DNA of 26,104 bases. Source: CAYURP01 sp964447175. GTDB lineage: Bacteria; Zixibacteria; MSB-5A5; SM23-73-2. Both the position numbers and the translations under genes were made by a program. Below the pieces are notes generated by a model that was given only the letters and a program-made list of their open reading frames with translations, made no database searches and was not told the DNA's origin. Location of the stretch: assembly GCA_964447175.1 (NCBI GenBank), contig CAYURP010000039.1, positions 1 to 26,104 of the forward strand, read 5' to 3'. Shown here one piece after another: positions 14,251 through 23,299 of this stretch (position 1 is the stretch's first letter; the number at the start of each line of letters is the position of its first letter).

Positions 14251-16356
14251 ATGTCGGAAACAGTAGAGTTAGAAATAGGAGATAAAATTCTTTATTTCGA
14301 AACCGGGAAAGTAGCTAAGCAAGCAGACGGTTCTGCCACGGTAAGGCTCGGCGACACCATGATCCTGGCAGCAGTTGTGGGGGCTAAGGAATTACCTGAG
14401 GAAAAAAAGAATTTCCTTCCGCTTTTTGTGGATTATCGAGAGAAAGCTTATGCTGCTGGGAAAATCCCCGGTGGTTTTTTTAAAAGAGAAGGCAGACCCA
14501 GTGAAAAGGAAATCCTTTCCGCCAGATTAATCGATCGTTCCCTGAGGCCCCTGTTCCCCGATGAGTATTATTACGACATCCAGATCATGGTAATGGTTTT
14601 ATCCTCAGACCAGGAGAACGATGGCGATGTGTTGGGTATAAATGGTGCTTCCATCGCACTCTGCATCTCGCAGATCCCCTTCGAGAATCCAGTGGGAGCT
14701 GTGAGAATGGGGAGGATTAACCAGAAATACGTGGTCAATCCCACCTTTTCGGAGTTAGACCAAAGCGATATAAACCTGGTGATGGCTGGAACCGAGAAAA
14801 ATATCATCATGGTGGAGGGAAACTGCAATGAGGTTTCAGAGGATGAGCTTTTAACTGCTATGGAACTGGGACACCAGGAGATCAAAAAGATAATTCAAAT
14901 ACAAAAAGATCTGGTGAAAAGATGTGGTAAATCCAAAATGAAAGTTGAAATGCCAGCCCAGAATCAAGAGTTGATTTCCGAAGCTAAGGTATTGGCACAA
15001 GAAAAAATTGAGGAAGCCAATCACACATCGGACAAATTGATTCGTCAAGGAATCCTGGATGATCTCAAGAAAACAATCACTGAGAAGCTGAAAGAGAAGT
15101 TTCCGGAAAGCGAACCGGAAATCGAATCCATCTTAGAGGATCTGGAAAAAGAGGATATGAGGAAAATGATTTTGGAAACAGGAATTCGAGTGGATGGCAG
15201 AGATCCCACTGTCATAAGACCCATAAGCTGTGAGGTCGGAATTTTGCCCCGCACTCATGGATCCGCCCTTTTCACCAGAGGTCAGACCCAGAGTCTGGTG
15301 GCAACAACCCTGGGAACCAAGATGGATGAGCAAACGGTAGATGATCTGGAAGGGGAATCAAGCAAAAGTTACATGCTTCATTATAACTTTCCTCCCTTCA
15401 GCGTGGGGGAGATAAAACCTATCCGCGGTCCGGGAAGAAGAGAGATCGGACACGGGGTCTTAGCCGAAAGGGCCATTCAACCCATGATTCCTTCCGAGGA
15501 ATCTTTCCCCTACACCATCAGGCTGGTCTCTGACATCCTGGAATCCAATGGTTCCTCCTCCATGGCCACTGTCTGTGCAGGCATCCTCTCCTTGATGGAT
15601 GCTGGAGTCCCCATCAAAGCTCCGGTTGCCGGAATCGCTATGGGTCTGATCAAAGAAGATGATAAGCTGGTTATCTTATCTGATATTTTGGGGTTGGAAG
15701 ATCATTTCGGCGATATGGACTTTAAGGTTACCGGAACCAAAAAGGGAATAACCGCCTTTCAAATGGATGTAAAGATCTCAGGTTTGGAATTGGAAATAAT
15801 AAGACAGGCATTATCTCAAGCTAAAGAGGGAAGATTACATATTCTGAATATAATGGAACAAACCATTGATCGTCCCAGACCTGAGTTATCGGTATACGCC
15901 CCCAGGATAATCATCCTCAAGATAAAACAAGAGAAAATCGGCGAAGTTATAGGTCCTGGTGGTAAAATCATAAGAAGTATAATTGAGCAGACTGGTGCTA
16001 AAATTGACATAGAAGATGACGGATCCATTTTTATTGCTACTCCTGATCAAAAGGCTGCAGAGATGGCACAGGATCTGATCCTTAAACTGGTGGAGGAACC
16101 TGAGGTGGGGAAAATCTATAATGGTAAAGTGAAAAAGATTATGCCCTTTGGAGCCTTTGTGGAATTCCTACCGGGTCAGGAAGGCTTAATTCACATCTCC
16201 GAGTTAGATTTCAAAAGAGTGTCCCGGGTTGAGGACATTCTGAAAATGGGTGATGAGGTGAAAGTAAAAGTAATCGGAATAGACTCAGACGGCAAGGTTA
16301 AACTCTCAAAAAAGGCTTGTTTGAAACCGGATTCCAACGGGATAAAGAAAAGATAG
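14251..16356 (+). CDS. pnp: Polyribonucleotide nucleotidyltransferase (PNPase)
   Basis: Phosphorolytic 3'-5' exoribonuclease, central to mRNA decay. The 701-aa product has RNase PH domain 1 (about 1-215) with FFKREGRPSEKEILSARLIDRSLRPLF, a helical linker, RNase PH domain 2 (about 310-545) with the catalytic-site region SDILESNGSSSMA and LGLEDHFGDMDFKV, a KH domain with GPGG at 568-571, and a C-terminal S1 domain (about 620-690; GKVKKIMPFGAFVEF). Length and order are those of a full PNPase. The ATG has GAGGAT upstream, 16 nt from the rpsO stop. The next gene starts 61 nt downstream without an obvious terminator in between. Confidence 0.97.
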   Translation: MSETVELEIGDKILYFETGKVAKQADGSATVRLGDTMILAAVVGAKELPEEKKNFLPLFVDYREKAYAAGKIPGGFFKREGRPSEKEILSARLIDRSLRPLFPDEYYYDIQIMVMVLSSDQENDGDVLGINGASIALCISQIPFENPVGAVRMGRINQKYVVNPTFSELDQSDINLVMAGTEKNIIMVEGNCNEVSEDELLTAMELGHQEIKKIIQIQKDLVKRCGKSKMKVEMPAQNQELISEAKVLAQEKIEEANHTSDKLIRQGILDDLKKTITEKLKEKFPESEPEIESILEDLEKEDMRKMILETGIRVDGRDPTVIRPISCEVGILPRTHGSALFTRGQTQSLVATTLGTKMDEQTVDDLEGESSKSYMLHYNFPPFSVGEIKPIRGPGRREIGHGVLAERAIQPMIPSEESFPYTIRLVSDILESNGSSSMATVCAGILSLMDAGVPIKAPVAGIAMGLIKEDDKLVILSDILGLEDHFGDMDFKVTGTKKGITAFQMDVKISGLELEIIRQALSQAKEGRLHILNIMEQTIDRPRPELSVYAPRIIILKIKQEKIGEVIGPGGKIIRSIIEQTGAKIDIEDDGSIFIATPDQKAAEMAQDLILKLVEEPEVGKIYNGKVKKIMPFGAFVEFLPGQEGLIHISELDFKRVSRVEDILKMGDEVKVKVIGIDSDGKVKLSKKACLKPDSNGIKKR

Positions 16357-16417
16357 AATAAAAATCCTTGCTTCATTTCTAAACTCAAAATTTGATTTTT
16401 TGTCGGGAAATGTTATT

Positions 16418-17683
16418 ATGAAATCTCACTACAGCAAAACAGTTTTGGAAAACGGAATCCGGGTGGTTTCCTCCAGGATGCCTCAAGTGAGGTCCGTATG
16501 TGTAGGGGTATGGGTGGATGCTGGCTCAAGGGATGAAAAACCTGGGGAGAACGGGATCTCTCATTTCATAGAACATCTGGTTTTTAAAGGTACCAAAAAA
16601 AGAACCGCCCGGGATATCGCTGTGTCTTTGGAATCTGTGGGAGGGAGCCTGAATGCCTTCACCGGAAGGGAACATACCTGCTATTATTCCAAGGTTCTGG
16701 ATGAACATGTGGGCATAGCTTTGGATATCCTCTCCGATATTTTAAAGAACTCTCTTTTCAGGCAAGCGGACTTCAAAAGAGAAAAATCTGTAATAATTGA
16801 GGAGATAATGGATGCAGAGGATACTCCCAGCGATCTGATATTCGATCTTTTCATGGAAGCCCTCTGGGGAAAGCATCCTTTGGGCAGACCAATCATCGGA
16901 ACTCTGCCGTCCATTTTAAAAATCAAAAGAAAACAGGTGCTGGATTATCTTAATCGAAACTACGTCTATCCCCGGGTAGTGATTTCAGCCTCGGGGAAAA
17001 TAGATCACCAGGAACTGGTAAAAAAAGTGGAGAAAAGTTTCAGATTCTACCAAAAAAACTTGGATAAAAACGTCCCACAAGAAGAATTAATTCCTTATTC
17101 TACCAAGAAGGTACGGAAAAGAAAAACAGCTCAGACCCATGTCTGTTTAGGTTTTCCGGGTTACTCCTTCACTGATCCCCGAAAATATCCGGCACTGGTA
17201 TTAAGCAGTATACTGGGCGGGGGGATGAGTTCCAAATTGTTTCAGAAAATTAGAGAGGAGCTGGGCTTAGCCTACAACATATACGCTTTCTCCGATTTCT
17301 TCAAGGACGGAGGGGTGTTCGGTATCTATCTGGGGACCAATCAGGAAAAATTAATACCTTGCATAAAATTGATCTTAAGGGAGTTTCACTCCATCAAGAA
17401 AAAAAAGATCTCCCGGGATGAGCTAGAACATACTTGCTACCAGTTAAAGGGTGGGCTGATTTTTGCCGCAGAATCCACCACCAATCAGATGAATAGATTA
17501 GCCCGAAATGAACTTTTTTTCCAGGATTACTTCAGCCTGGATAAAACCATCTCACTTATTAATAAAGTCAAAGCTGTGGATGTGTTGGAAGTGGCTAATC
17601 AGCTGCTTGATTTGGATAAACTCAGTGTAACGGTCTTAGGACCGGTGGAAAAAAATGTCTTTTCTAAAATTGACTGGAAATGA
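16418..17683 (+). CDS. M16 family zinc peptidase (MlpA/YmxG-like)
   Basis: Metallopeptidase of the insulinase/mitochondrial-processing-peptidase family. The inverted zinc motif HxxEH is present at His49-Phe-Ile-Glu52-His53, followed by the downstream Glu in VIIEEIMDAEDTP and the second-half signature LGGGMSSKLFQKIREELGLAYNIYAF. At 421 aa it is one M16 unit pair, as in the bacterial processing-peptidase-like group. ATG 16418 (MKSHYSKTVLENG) fits the family start better than TTG 16400. A matching M16 gene lies just past pnp in Bacillus (mlpA), with a deacetylase beside it as here. The physiological substrate is unknown. Confidence 0.93.
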   Translation: MKSHYSKTVLENGIRVVSSRMPQVRSVCVGVWVDAGSRDEKPGENGISHFIEHLVFKGTKKRTARDIAVSLESVGGSLNAFTGREHTCYYSKVLDEHVGIALDILSDILKNSLFRQADFKREKSVIIEEIMDAEDTPSDLIFDLFMEALWGKHPLGRPIIGTLPSILKIKRKQVLDYLNRNYVYPRVVISASGKIDHQELVKKVEKSFRFYQKNLDKNVPQEELIPYSTKKVRKRKTAQTHVCLGFPGYSFTDPRKYPALVLSSILGGGMSSKLFQKIREELGLAYNIYAFSDFFKDGGVFGIYLGTNQEKLIPCIKLILREFHSIKKKKISRDELEHTCYQLKGGLIFAAESTTNQMNRLARNELFFQDYFSLDKTISLINKVKAVDVLEVANQLLDLDKLSVTVLGPVEKNVFSKIDWK

Positions 17684-17686
17684 TCC

Positions 17687-18607
17687 ATGTTATTTTTTCT
17701 TCTCCCCGTTATAACCATAATAGCCCTCTTTATTACAGTTTATCTTTTCTGGTTGGTCCGTTTCAAAAAAAACAAAAACTATAAAGTCCCCATCGTAGTT
17801 TACCACAAAATCGGAGATCGCTTCGAATGGGGAATCACCAGGCAGAAGATCAGGCAATTTGAACAACAGATAAGATACCTCAAAGAAAACGGTTATCAAT
17901 CAGCAAAAACGGATGAGATTTTTCAGTCTCAAGATCGATTCCGAAAAAAAAGTTTCAAAGATTCCAGAAAGGTTCTGATAACTTTCGATGATGGATACGA
18001 ATCAGCCTATAACTTTGCATTCCCCGTGCTCCAAAGATATGGTTTTTCCGCCTGTATCTTTTTGATCACCGGATATCTGGGAAAATACAATGAGTGGGAT
18101 GTGAACTGGGGGAAAAAATTCAAACATCTATCCTGGAACCAGATAAAGGAAATGGCAAAATATGGGTTTTCCTTTGGCTCCCATACGGTCAACCATCCCG
18201 ATCTCACTAAACTGGGAAAAAGACACGTAGAGTATGAATTAAAAGGATCCTTGGAGGAACTCGAGGACAATTTGGGTAAAAAAGTTGATTTTGTTTCCTT
18301 CCCTTTTGGAAAGTACAACCCTCTGGTGGAAGAACTTGCTCAGAAGGTTGGATACCAGAAAGCTTTTACCATCTGTTCCTCCTCAAATGACGATAATTCC
18401 GATTCATTTGTTCTGGAAAGAAAAGGGATGTATCTTTTCGATTCCCCTTTGACCCTGAGCATAAAAATTAATGGAGGACCCTTTTTCTGGATAGAGGATT
18501 TGAAGGGAAGAATCATAAATGCATTTGCTAATGGAACCACCTTGGTTAAAAAGCCAGATTATAATGGTATTAAATTTAAAGAAACTACAATTCAGGGGCT
18601 AAGGTAG
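17687..18607 (+). CDS. Membrane-anchored polysaccharide deacetylase (NodB domain)
   Basis: Probable zinc-dependent deacetylase of N-acetylated cell-surface or wall polysaccharide. An N-terminal membrane anchor (residues 1-26) directs the catalytic domain outside the cytoplasm. NodB motifs follow in order: TFDDGY with Asp101/Asp102, SHTVNH with metal ligands His166 and His170, and FPFGKYN (motif 3, FPxGxY). The metal triad Asp-His-His is complete, so an active enzyme is expected. At 306 aa it resembles Bacillus YlxY, encoded in the same pnp neighbourhood. The ATG lies 3 nt past the M16 gene stop, indicating one transcript. The substrate cannot be read from sequence. Confidence 0.92.
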   Translation: MLFFLLPVITIIALFITVYLFWLVRFKKNKNYKVPIVVYHKIGDRFEWGITRQKIRQFEQQIRYLKENGYQSAKTDEIFQSQDRFRKKSFKDSRKVLITFDDGYESAYNFAFPVLQRYGFSACIFLITGYLGKYNEWDVNWGKKFKHLSWNQIKEMAKYGFSFGSHTVNHPDLTKLGKRHVEYELKGSLEELEDNLGKKVDFVSFPFGKYNPLVEELAQKVGYQKAFTICSSSNDDNSDSFVLERKGMYLFDSPLTLSIKINGGPFFWIEDLKGRIINAFANGTTLVKKPDYNGIKFKETTIQGLR

Positions 18608-18620
18608 CTTTGAGGACAAA

Positions 18621-18977
18621 ATGAAAATGTTTCTGATCAGATGGCTGATACTTAGTTTAGTCATTTTTATTGTTGCCAATCTTTTCGGTCTGGTATATAT
18701 TGAGAGCTTAAAAGCGCTGGTTTTAGCCAGTTTGATCCTGGGGATTCTGAATGTTTTTTTAAGACCGATTCTTATATTTATGACTTTTCCTTTGACCTTT
18801 TTCACCCTGGGACTTTTCATCATTGTGATAAACGGATTTATTCTCTACCTTGCTGCTTGGCTGGTGCCGGGATTTGACGTCCTGGATTTCTGGAAAACTA
18901 TTTTAGCGGCTTTTTTGATCAGCATTCTGGGTGCTCTAATTAATCATATGATAAAAGAGAAAAAAACTTTTGTTTGA
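18621..18977 (+). CDS. YvlD-type 'phage holin family' membrane protein
   Basis: A 118-aa, very hydrophobic protein with four predicted membrane segments (about residues 5-24, 28-47, 52-84 with a break, and 88-110). The signature ILGxLNxFLRPILxxxTFPLTxxTLGLF.xVINxxxLYLAAWLVPGFDV is that of the Phage_holin_4_2/YvlD family. Despite the family name these are chromosomal envelope proteins and there is no phage context here. Function is unknown; roles in envelope stress have been suggested for relatives. Shine-Dalgarno GAGGA at 18612-18616. It closes the pnp-linked cluster; the asnS promoter begins 23 nt downstream. Confidence 0.88.
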   Translation: MKMFLIRWLILSLVIFIVANLFGLVYIESLKALVLASLILGILNVFLRPILIFMTFPLTFFTLGLFIIVINGFILYLAAWLVPGFDVLDFWKTILAAFLISILGALINHMIKEKKTFV

Positions 18978-18999
18978 CAAAAACTCCCTGGATAAACCA

Positions 19000-19029
19000 T
19001 TGACCCAAATTGACGAATTAAAATATAAT
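19000..19029 (+). promoter_or_regulatory. Sigma70-type promoter of asnS-leuS
   Basis: TTGACC (19000-19005) and a perfect TATAAT (19024-19029) are 18 nt apart, 23 nt before the asnS ATG. Transcription would start near 19036, giving a leader of about 17 nt. A second TTGACA at 18974-18979 overlaps the upstream gene but has no good -10 at the right distance. Confidence 0.72.
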
Positions 19030-19052
19030 TGAGTAATAGATTTGAGTTATAA

Positions 19053-20354
19053 ATGAACTTGGATTTCACATATATTGAGGACATAGGAAAAAACCTGGGA
19101 GGGGAAGTTGTGATCAAAGGGTGGCTTTACAACAAACGCTCCAGTGGAAAGATACATTTCCTTCTGGTGCGGGACGGAACCGGGATTATCCAGTGTGTAA
19201 TGACCAAAGATTCTGTGTCCAGCGGGATTTTTAATACTTATGATCAGTTAACTCAGGAATCCTCCTTAGAGGTTAGGGGAGAAGCAAGGGAGGATAAAAG
19301 AGCACCTGGGGGATATGAGTTAGAACTTAAGGATGTGAAGATTATCCAGATAGCTCAGGATTATCCCATTACCCCCAAGGAGCACGGTACCGCGTTTTTA
19401 ATGGATCATCGACACCTATGGTTGAGGTCTTCCCGACAGCACGCAATTTTAAAGGTGAGAAACGAGCTGATCTATGCTATCAGGAATTTTTTCTATAAAG
19501 AGAAATTCGTTCTGGTGGACGCTCCTATACTCACCGGAGCCATTGGTGAAACTGCCACCACCTTGTTTGAAACCCAGTATTTCGATGAGGGAAAGGCATA
19601 CTTGGCTCAGACCGGCCAGCTTTATAATGAAGCAGCCTGCATGGCATTAGGCAAGATCTTCTGTTTTGGTCCCACTTTCAGAGCTGAGAAATCCAAGACC
19701 CGGCGTCACCTAACTGAATTTTGGCAGGTGGAAGCTGAGATGGCTTATTATGAGCATGAGGACAACCTGAAGCTGCAGGAGAATCTGGTTGAATATGTAG
19801 TTAAATGGATCCTGGAAAAAAGTAGAAAGGAACTTGAGTTATTGGAAAGAGATTTCTCCAAACTTGAAAAAATTGAGAAGCCCTTTCCCAGAATCTCATA
19901 CGATGAGGCAATTGAAATTCTAAGAAAGGAAGGAAGCAATATAGAGTGGGGATCGGATTTAGGTGGTGATGATGAGACGATTCTCTCAAAGATGTATGAA
20001 AAGCCGGTTTTCGTATGTAACTATCCCAAAAAAGCCCGGGCATTCTATATGAAACCCCATCCGGAAAGAGAGGATCTGGTGCTTTGCGCTGACCTTCTGG
20101 CGCCAGAAGGATATGGGGAGATAGTCGGAGGTTCGCAGCGAAATGATGATTACCATAGTCTGGTTAAAAGAATCAAAGAGGAAAAGCTTCCTCTGGATGC
20201 CTATAACTGGTATCTGGATTTGAGGAAATATGGCTCGGTTCCTCATTCCGGATTCGGAATGGGAATTGAGAGGGCCTTAACCTGGATATGTAAATTGTCC
20301 CATATAAGGGAGACCATACCTTTTCCCAGAATGCTCTATCGATTATATCCATAA
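19053..20354 (+). CDS. asnS: Asparaginyl-tRNA synthetase
   Basis: Charges tRNA-Asn (class IIb synthetase). The N-terminal OB-fold anticodon domain spans about 1-105 (VVIKGWLYNKRSSGKIHFLLVRDGTG). The catalytic domain includes LTGAIGETATTLFET and YLAQTGQLYNEAA, motif 2 FRAEKSKTRRHLTEFW (from Phe209), and motif 3 GFGMGIERAL near the C-terminus. The motif 2 sequence and short length (433 aa, no bacterial AspRS GAD insertion) favour AsnRS over AspRS. Shine-Dalgarno is poor and the leader short. leuS follows after a 46-nt gap holding a GC-rich hairpin, probably in the same transcript. Presence of AsnRS means Asn-tRNA need not come only from the GatCAB route. Confidence 0.94.
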   Translation: MNLDFTYIEDIGKNLGGEVVIKGWLYNKRSSGKIHFLLVRDGTGIIQCVMTKDSVSSGIFNTYDQLTQESSLEVRGEAREDKRAPGGYELELKDVKIIQIAQDYPITPKEHGTAFLMDHRHLWLRSSRQHAILKVRNELIYAIRNFFYKEKFVLVDAPILTGAIGETATTLFETQYFDEGKAYLAQTGQLYNEAACMALGKIFCFGPTFRAEKSKTRRHLTEFWQVEAEMAYYEHEDNLKLQENLVEYVVKWILEKSRKELELLERDFSKLEKIEKPFPRISYDEAIEILRKEGSNIEWGSDLGGDDETILSKMYEKPVFVCNYPKKARAFYMKPHPEREDLVLCADLLAPEGYGEIVGGSQRNDDYHSLVKRIKEEKLPLDAYNWYLDLRKYGSVPHSGFGMGIERALTWICKLSHIRETIPFPRMLYRLYP

Positions 20355-20359
20355 AAGAT

Positions 20360-20383
20360 GTCGGCAGACTGCCGTCCGCCGAC
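20360..20383 (+). repeat. GC-rich palindrome in the leuS leader
   Basis: GTCGGC (20360-20365) pairs with GCCGAC (20378-20383). Inside, after an A-C mismatch, GAC (20367-20369) pairs with GTC (20374-20376) around a TGCC loop. No T-run follows, so it is not a standard terminator. It ends 17 nt before the leuS ATG and may be a REP-like insertion or a leader hairpin. Confidence 0.6.
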
Positions 20384-20400
20384 TGTGGACTAAAAACAAA

Positions 20401-22857
20401 ATGCCCGGATATCCATTTAAAGAGATAGAAGAGAAGTGGCAGAAAAGATGGGAGGAACAAAAACTCCATCTGACTCCTGAACCACCAAAAAAGAAATATT
20501 ACATGCTGGTGATGTTCGCCTACACCTCGGGCGACATTCACATCGGTCATTTCCGAAACTATGCCATCGGAGATGTAGTAGCCAGGTACAGGAGGATGAA
20601 TGGCTATGACGTGCTTCATCCTTTTGGATGGGATGCCTTTGGCCTTCCCGCAGAGGAGGCAGCTATCAAAATGAAAGCCGACCCTGAACGCTGGACCATG
20701 AATAATATCCAGGTCTCCAGATCCACCATCAAAAAATGCGGGGTGAGCTATGACTGGGAACGGGAGGTGATAACCTGCCTGCCCGAGTACTACAAATGGA
20801 CCCAGTGGATGTTTTTAAAGCTTTTTGAGAAAAAACTAGCATACAGAGCGAAATCTCTGGTCAACTGGTGCCCTCATTGTAACACCGTTTTGGCTAATGA
20901 ACAGGTAATCCAGGGAGCCTGCTGGAGATGCGAACACAAGGTGGAGAAAAAAGATCTAAAGCAGTGGTTTTTTAAAATAACAGATTATGCGGAAAGGCTT
21001 TTGAATGACTTGGATAAACTCTCCGGCTGGCCTGAACCGGTCAAGATAATGCAGAGGAACTGGATCGGAAGATCAGAAGGAGTGGAGATAGATTTCAAAA
21101 TCGAAGGCACAGACAAAAAGATATCGGTTTTTACTACCAGACCTGATACTATTTACGGAGTCACCTTCATGGCCATTGCTCCTGAGAATCCACTTATCAA
21201 AAAACTGAAAATAGGTTCAGAAGAGAAAAAAACGGTAGATGAATACATAAAAAAGGCAGCCTTTAAATCGGACATAGAGAGGGCTGAGTTAGGGGAGAAG
21301 GACGGGATTTTCACGGGAACATATGCTATTAATCCTCTGTCCGGTGAGAAAGTTCAGCTCTGGGTGGCAGGTTATGTACTTTCCACTTACGGAACGGGAG
21401 TGGTCATGGGCGTGCCCGCACATGATCAGAGAGATTTCGAATTTTCAAAGAAATACGGCATTCCAATTAAAGTAGTAATTCAACCCAAAGGAGAAAAAAT
21501 AAAAGTTGAGGAGATGGAGCAAGCATACATTGATCCGGGCATTATGGTCAATTCGGACATTTTCGATGGTTTGTGGTCTAAAGAGGGTATCCAAAAGGTA
21601 AACGATTATATTGAGGAAAAAAAGCTGGGGAAAAGAACTGTGAATTACAAGCTCAGGGACTGGCTGGTATCCCGGCAAAGATACTGGGGTGCTCCCATCC
21701 CCATGATCCATTGCTCCCAATGCGGTATAGTTCCGGTTCCGGAAGAGGACCTACCGGTTCTTCTGCCCAAAGGCAATATTGATTTTCTTCCCAAGGGAAG
21801 ATCCCCTCTGGCAGACGTCAAAGAGTTTGTGGAGGTAAAGTGCCCTAAATGTAGGGGAAAAGCGCTAAGGGATCCTGATACAATGGACACCTTTGTCTGT
21901 TCATCCTGGTACCTTTTCAGGTATACTGATCCGAAGAATGAATCAGAGCCCTTTTCCAAGGAGAAGGTGTCTCGATGGTTTCCGGTGGATAAATATATCG
22001 GTGGAGCGGAACATGCTACAGGGCATCTTCTATATTTCAGATTTTTCACAAAATTCCTGAATGATATCGGCTGGGTTCCGGTGGATGAACCAACTTTAGA
22101 GCTTTTCAATCACGGAATGGTTTTAGATGAACATGGGGATGTAATGTCCAAATCCAAGGGTAATGTGGTTTCACCATTGGATCTTATAAATAAAAACGGA
22201 GTGGATATTTCCAGAATTGCTATGTATTTTGCAGCCCCCTCTGAAAGGGAAGTGCTCTGGACAGGTGAGGGACTGGTTGGAGCTTCAAGATTTCTGAATA
22301 GAGTCTACAATTTCGCACAAAAAGTTGAACTTGAGGATATAAACAGAAACTTCAAATATGGAACGTTAAGTGCAAGTGATAAAAATACTTATAAGAAGTT
22401 AAATTATACCATAAGGAAAACTCAGGAGGACATTCATACTCTTCAGCTAAATACAGCCATAGCTTCTATGATGGAGTTTCTTAATGAATTCCAGGCATTG
22501 GATCCAAAAGAATCTAAGGTTTACGGATTCTGTATAGAGATACTATCTCAGATATTGGCTCCATTTGCGCCTCATTTAGCAGAGGAGATCTGGCAAAAAC
22601 TGGGACATAAAGAGAGCATATTCAAGTCCAATTGGCCCGAGTATGATCCTGAGGCAATTAAAGAGGAAATGGTAACCATAGTGGTTCAGGTAAACGGAAA
22701 GCTCAGGGCAACATTCGATGTTCCTGTAAACCCTGAAAAAGAGGAAGTCGAAAAGAAGGCTTTAGAATGTGAAAAAGTGAAGAATATAATTAAAAATAAA
22801 GAGATAGTTAAGAAAATTTACCTTCCGAATAAATTAATAAATATAGTAGTGAGGTAG
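20401..22857 (+). CDS. leuS: Leucyl-tRNA synthetase
   Basis: Class I synthetase charging tRNA-Leu. The HIGH motif is at residues 47-50 and the KMSKS-type loop is VMSKS at 581-585. A zinc ribbon with CPHC and CWRC lies at about 157-178. The CP1 editing domain (about 220-415) has the conserved TTRPDTIYG and GVPAHDQRDFEFSKKY segments. A second Cys cluster occurs near 445-485, the DTFVCSSWYLFRY catalytic segment follows, and the C-terminal anticodon and VQVNGKLR domains complete it. 818 aa is standard for bacterial LeuRS. The start MPGYPFKEIEEKWQKRWEE fits the family. The Shine-Dalgarno is weak. Downstream DNA becomes strongly AT-rich with no further conserved gene on this strand. Confidence 0.97.
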   Translation: MPGYPFKEIEEKWQKRWEEQKLHLTPEPPKKKYYMLVMFAYTSGDIHIGHFRNYAIGDVVARYRRMNGYDVLHPFGWDAFGLPAEEAAIKMKADPERWTMNNIQVSRSTIKKCGVSYDWEREVITCLPEYYKWTQWMFLKLFEKKLAYRAKSLVNWCPHCNTVLANEQVIQGACWRCEHKVEKKDLKQWFFKITDYAERLLNDLDKLSGWPEPVKIMQRNWIGRSEGVEIDFKIEGTDKKISVFTTRPDTIYGVTFMAIAPENPLIKKLKIGSEEKKTVDEYIKKAAFKSDIERAELGEKDGIFTGTYAINPLSGEKVQLWVAGYVLSTYGTGVVMGVPAHDQRDFEFSKKYGIPIKVVIQPKGEKIKVEEMEQAYIDPGIMVNSDIFDGLWSKEGIQKVNDYIEEKKLGKRTVNYKLRDWLVSRQRYWGAPIPMIHCSQCGIVPVPEEDLPVLLPKGNIDFLPKGRSPLADVKEFVEVKCPKCRGKALRDPDTMDTFVCSSWYLFRYTDPKNESEPFSKEKVSRWFPVDKYIGGAEHATGHLLYFRFFTKFLNDIGWVPVDEPTLELFNHGMVLDEHGDVMSKSKGNVVSPLDLINKNGVDISRIAMYFAAPSEREVLWTGEGLVGASRFLNRVYNFAQKVELEDINRNFKYGTLSASDKNTYKKLNYTIRKTQEDIHTLQLNTAIASMMEFLNEFQALDPKESKVYGFCIEILSQILAPFAPHLAEEIWQKLGHKESIFKSNWPEYDPEAIKEEMVTIVVQVNGKLRATFDVPVNPEKEEVEKKALECEKVKNIIKNKEIVKKIYLPNKLINIVVR

Positions 22858-23068
22858 AGGATTTATTATAATAAAAATAAAAATATTTAAAAATAAAATG
22901 AGTAGTTTACATAATATCTATTATAGGACGTTTTATCCTTATTTTATATCTCCCTATCATCCAATATATTATTACTCTCATTAGTTTTAAGTGTAAATTT
23001 TCCCTCATGATATTCGTTTTATGTTAGGATTATAATGAAGTATCATTTTTACACCATGGGAATTCCTA
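22858..23068. other. AT-rich non-coding stretch after leuS
   Basis: First part of a gene-poor gap (22858-23640). It holds runs of A and T without a clear stem-loop terminator for leuS. A TATAAT at 23031-23036 could be the -10 of a promoter for the small ORF at 23069, but no convincing -35 lies 15-19 nt upstream. No RNA gene was recognised. Confidence 0.4.
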
Positions 23069-23242
23069 ATGATAAAAAATGAAATTTCTGAGATGGTTTT
23101 AATTATGGGAAAAATGATAGAAAACATGGAGAGGCTCTTGGAGGAACTGAGAATCCTGCAAAAAGATATTCAAATCAGACTGGATCAACAACAATTCCAG
23201 CCTGAAGATGAGAATTCTGATTCAGGAGAAGCAACTATATAA
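23069..23242 (+). CDS. Possible 57-aa coiled-coil protein, function unknown
   Basis: Not recognised. The 57-codon frame starts MIKNEISEMVLIMGKMIENM. Residues 8-40 form a clear amphipathic, coiled-coil-like helix with Met/Leu/Ile at heptad positions and Glu/Lys/Arg elsewhere, and the tail is acidic (PEDENSDSGEAT). This composition is more protein-like than chance AT-rich sequence. A TATAAT lies 33 nt upstream. The ribosome-binding site is weak (GGGAA at 23058-23062). A small 6-bp hairpin (23249-23268) follows the stop. It may be a real small gene; conservation has not been checked. Confidence 0.5.
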   Translation: MIKNEISEMVLIMGKMIENMERLLEELRILQKDIQIRLDQQQFQPEDENSDSGEATI

Positions 23243-23299
23243 AATGTGGGTATTTGAAATCTAATACCTTTCCCCTTGTGTAAAGTCATTAAATAAAGA

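Noticed and set aside
18621..18977. Prophage remnant based on the 'phage holin' family name
   Set aside because: YvlD-type proteins are ordinary chromosomal membrane proteins and no phage gene lies nearby.
20173..20619. 148-codon minus-strand frame across asnS end and leuS start
   Set aside because: Antisense to conserved synthetase codons and to the hairpin; no recognisable protein.
22898..22984. 28-codon Tyr-rich frame after leuS
   Set aside because: Low-complexity product of AT-rich DNA with no ribosome-binding site.
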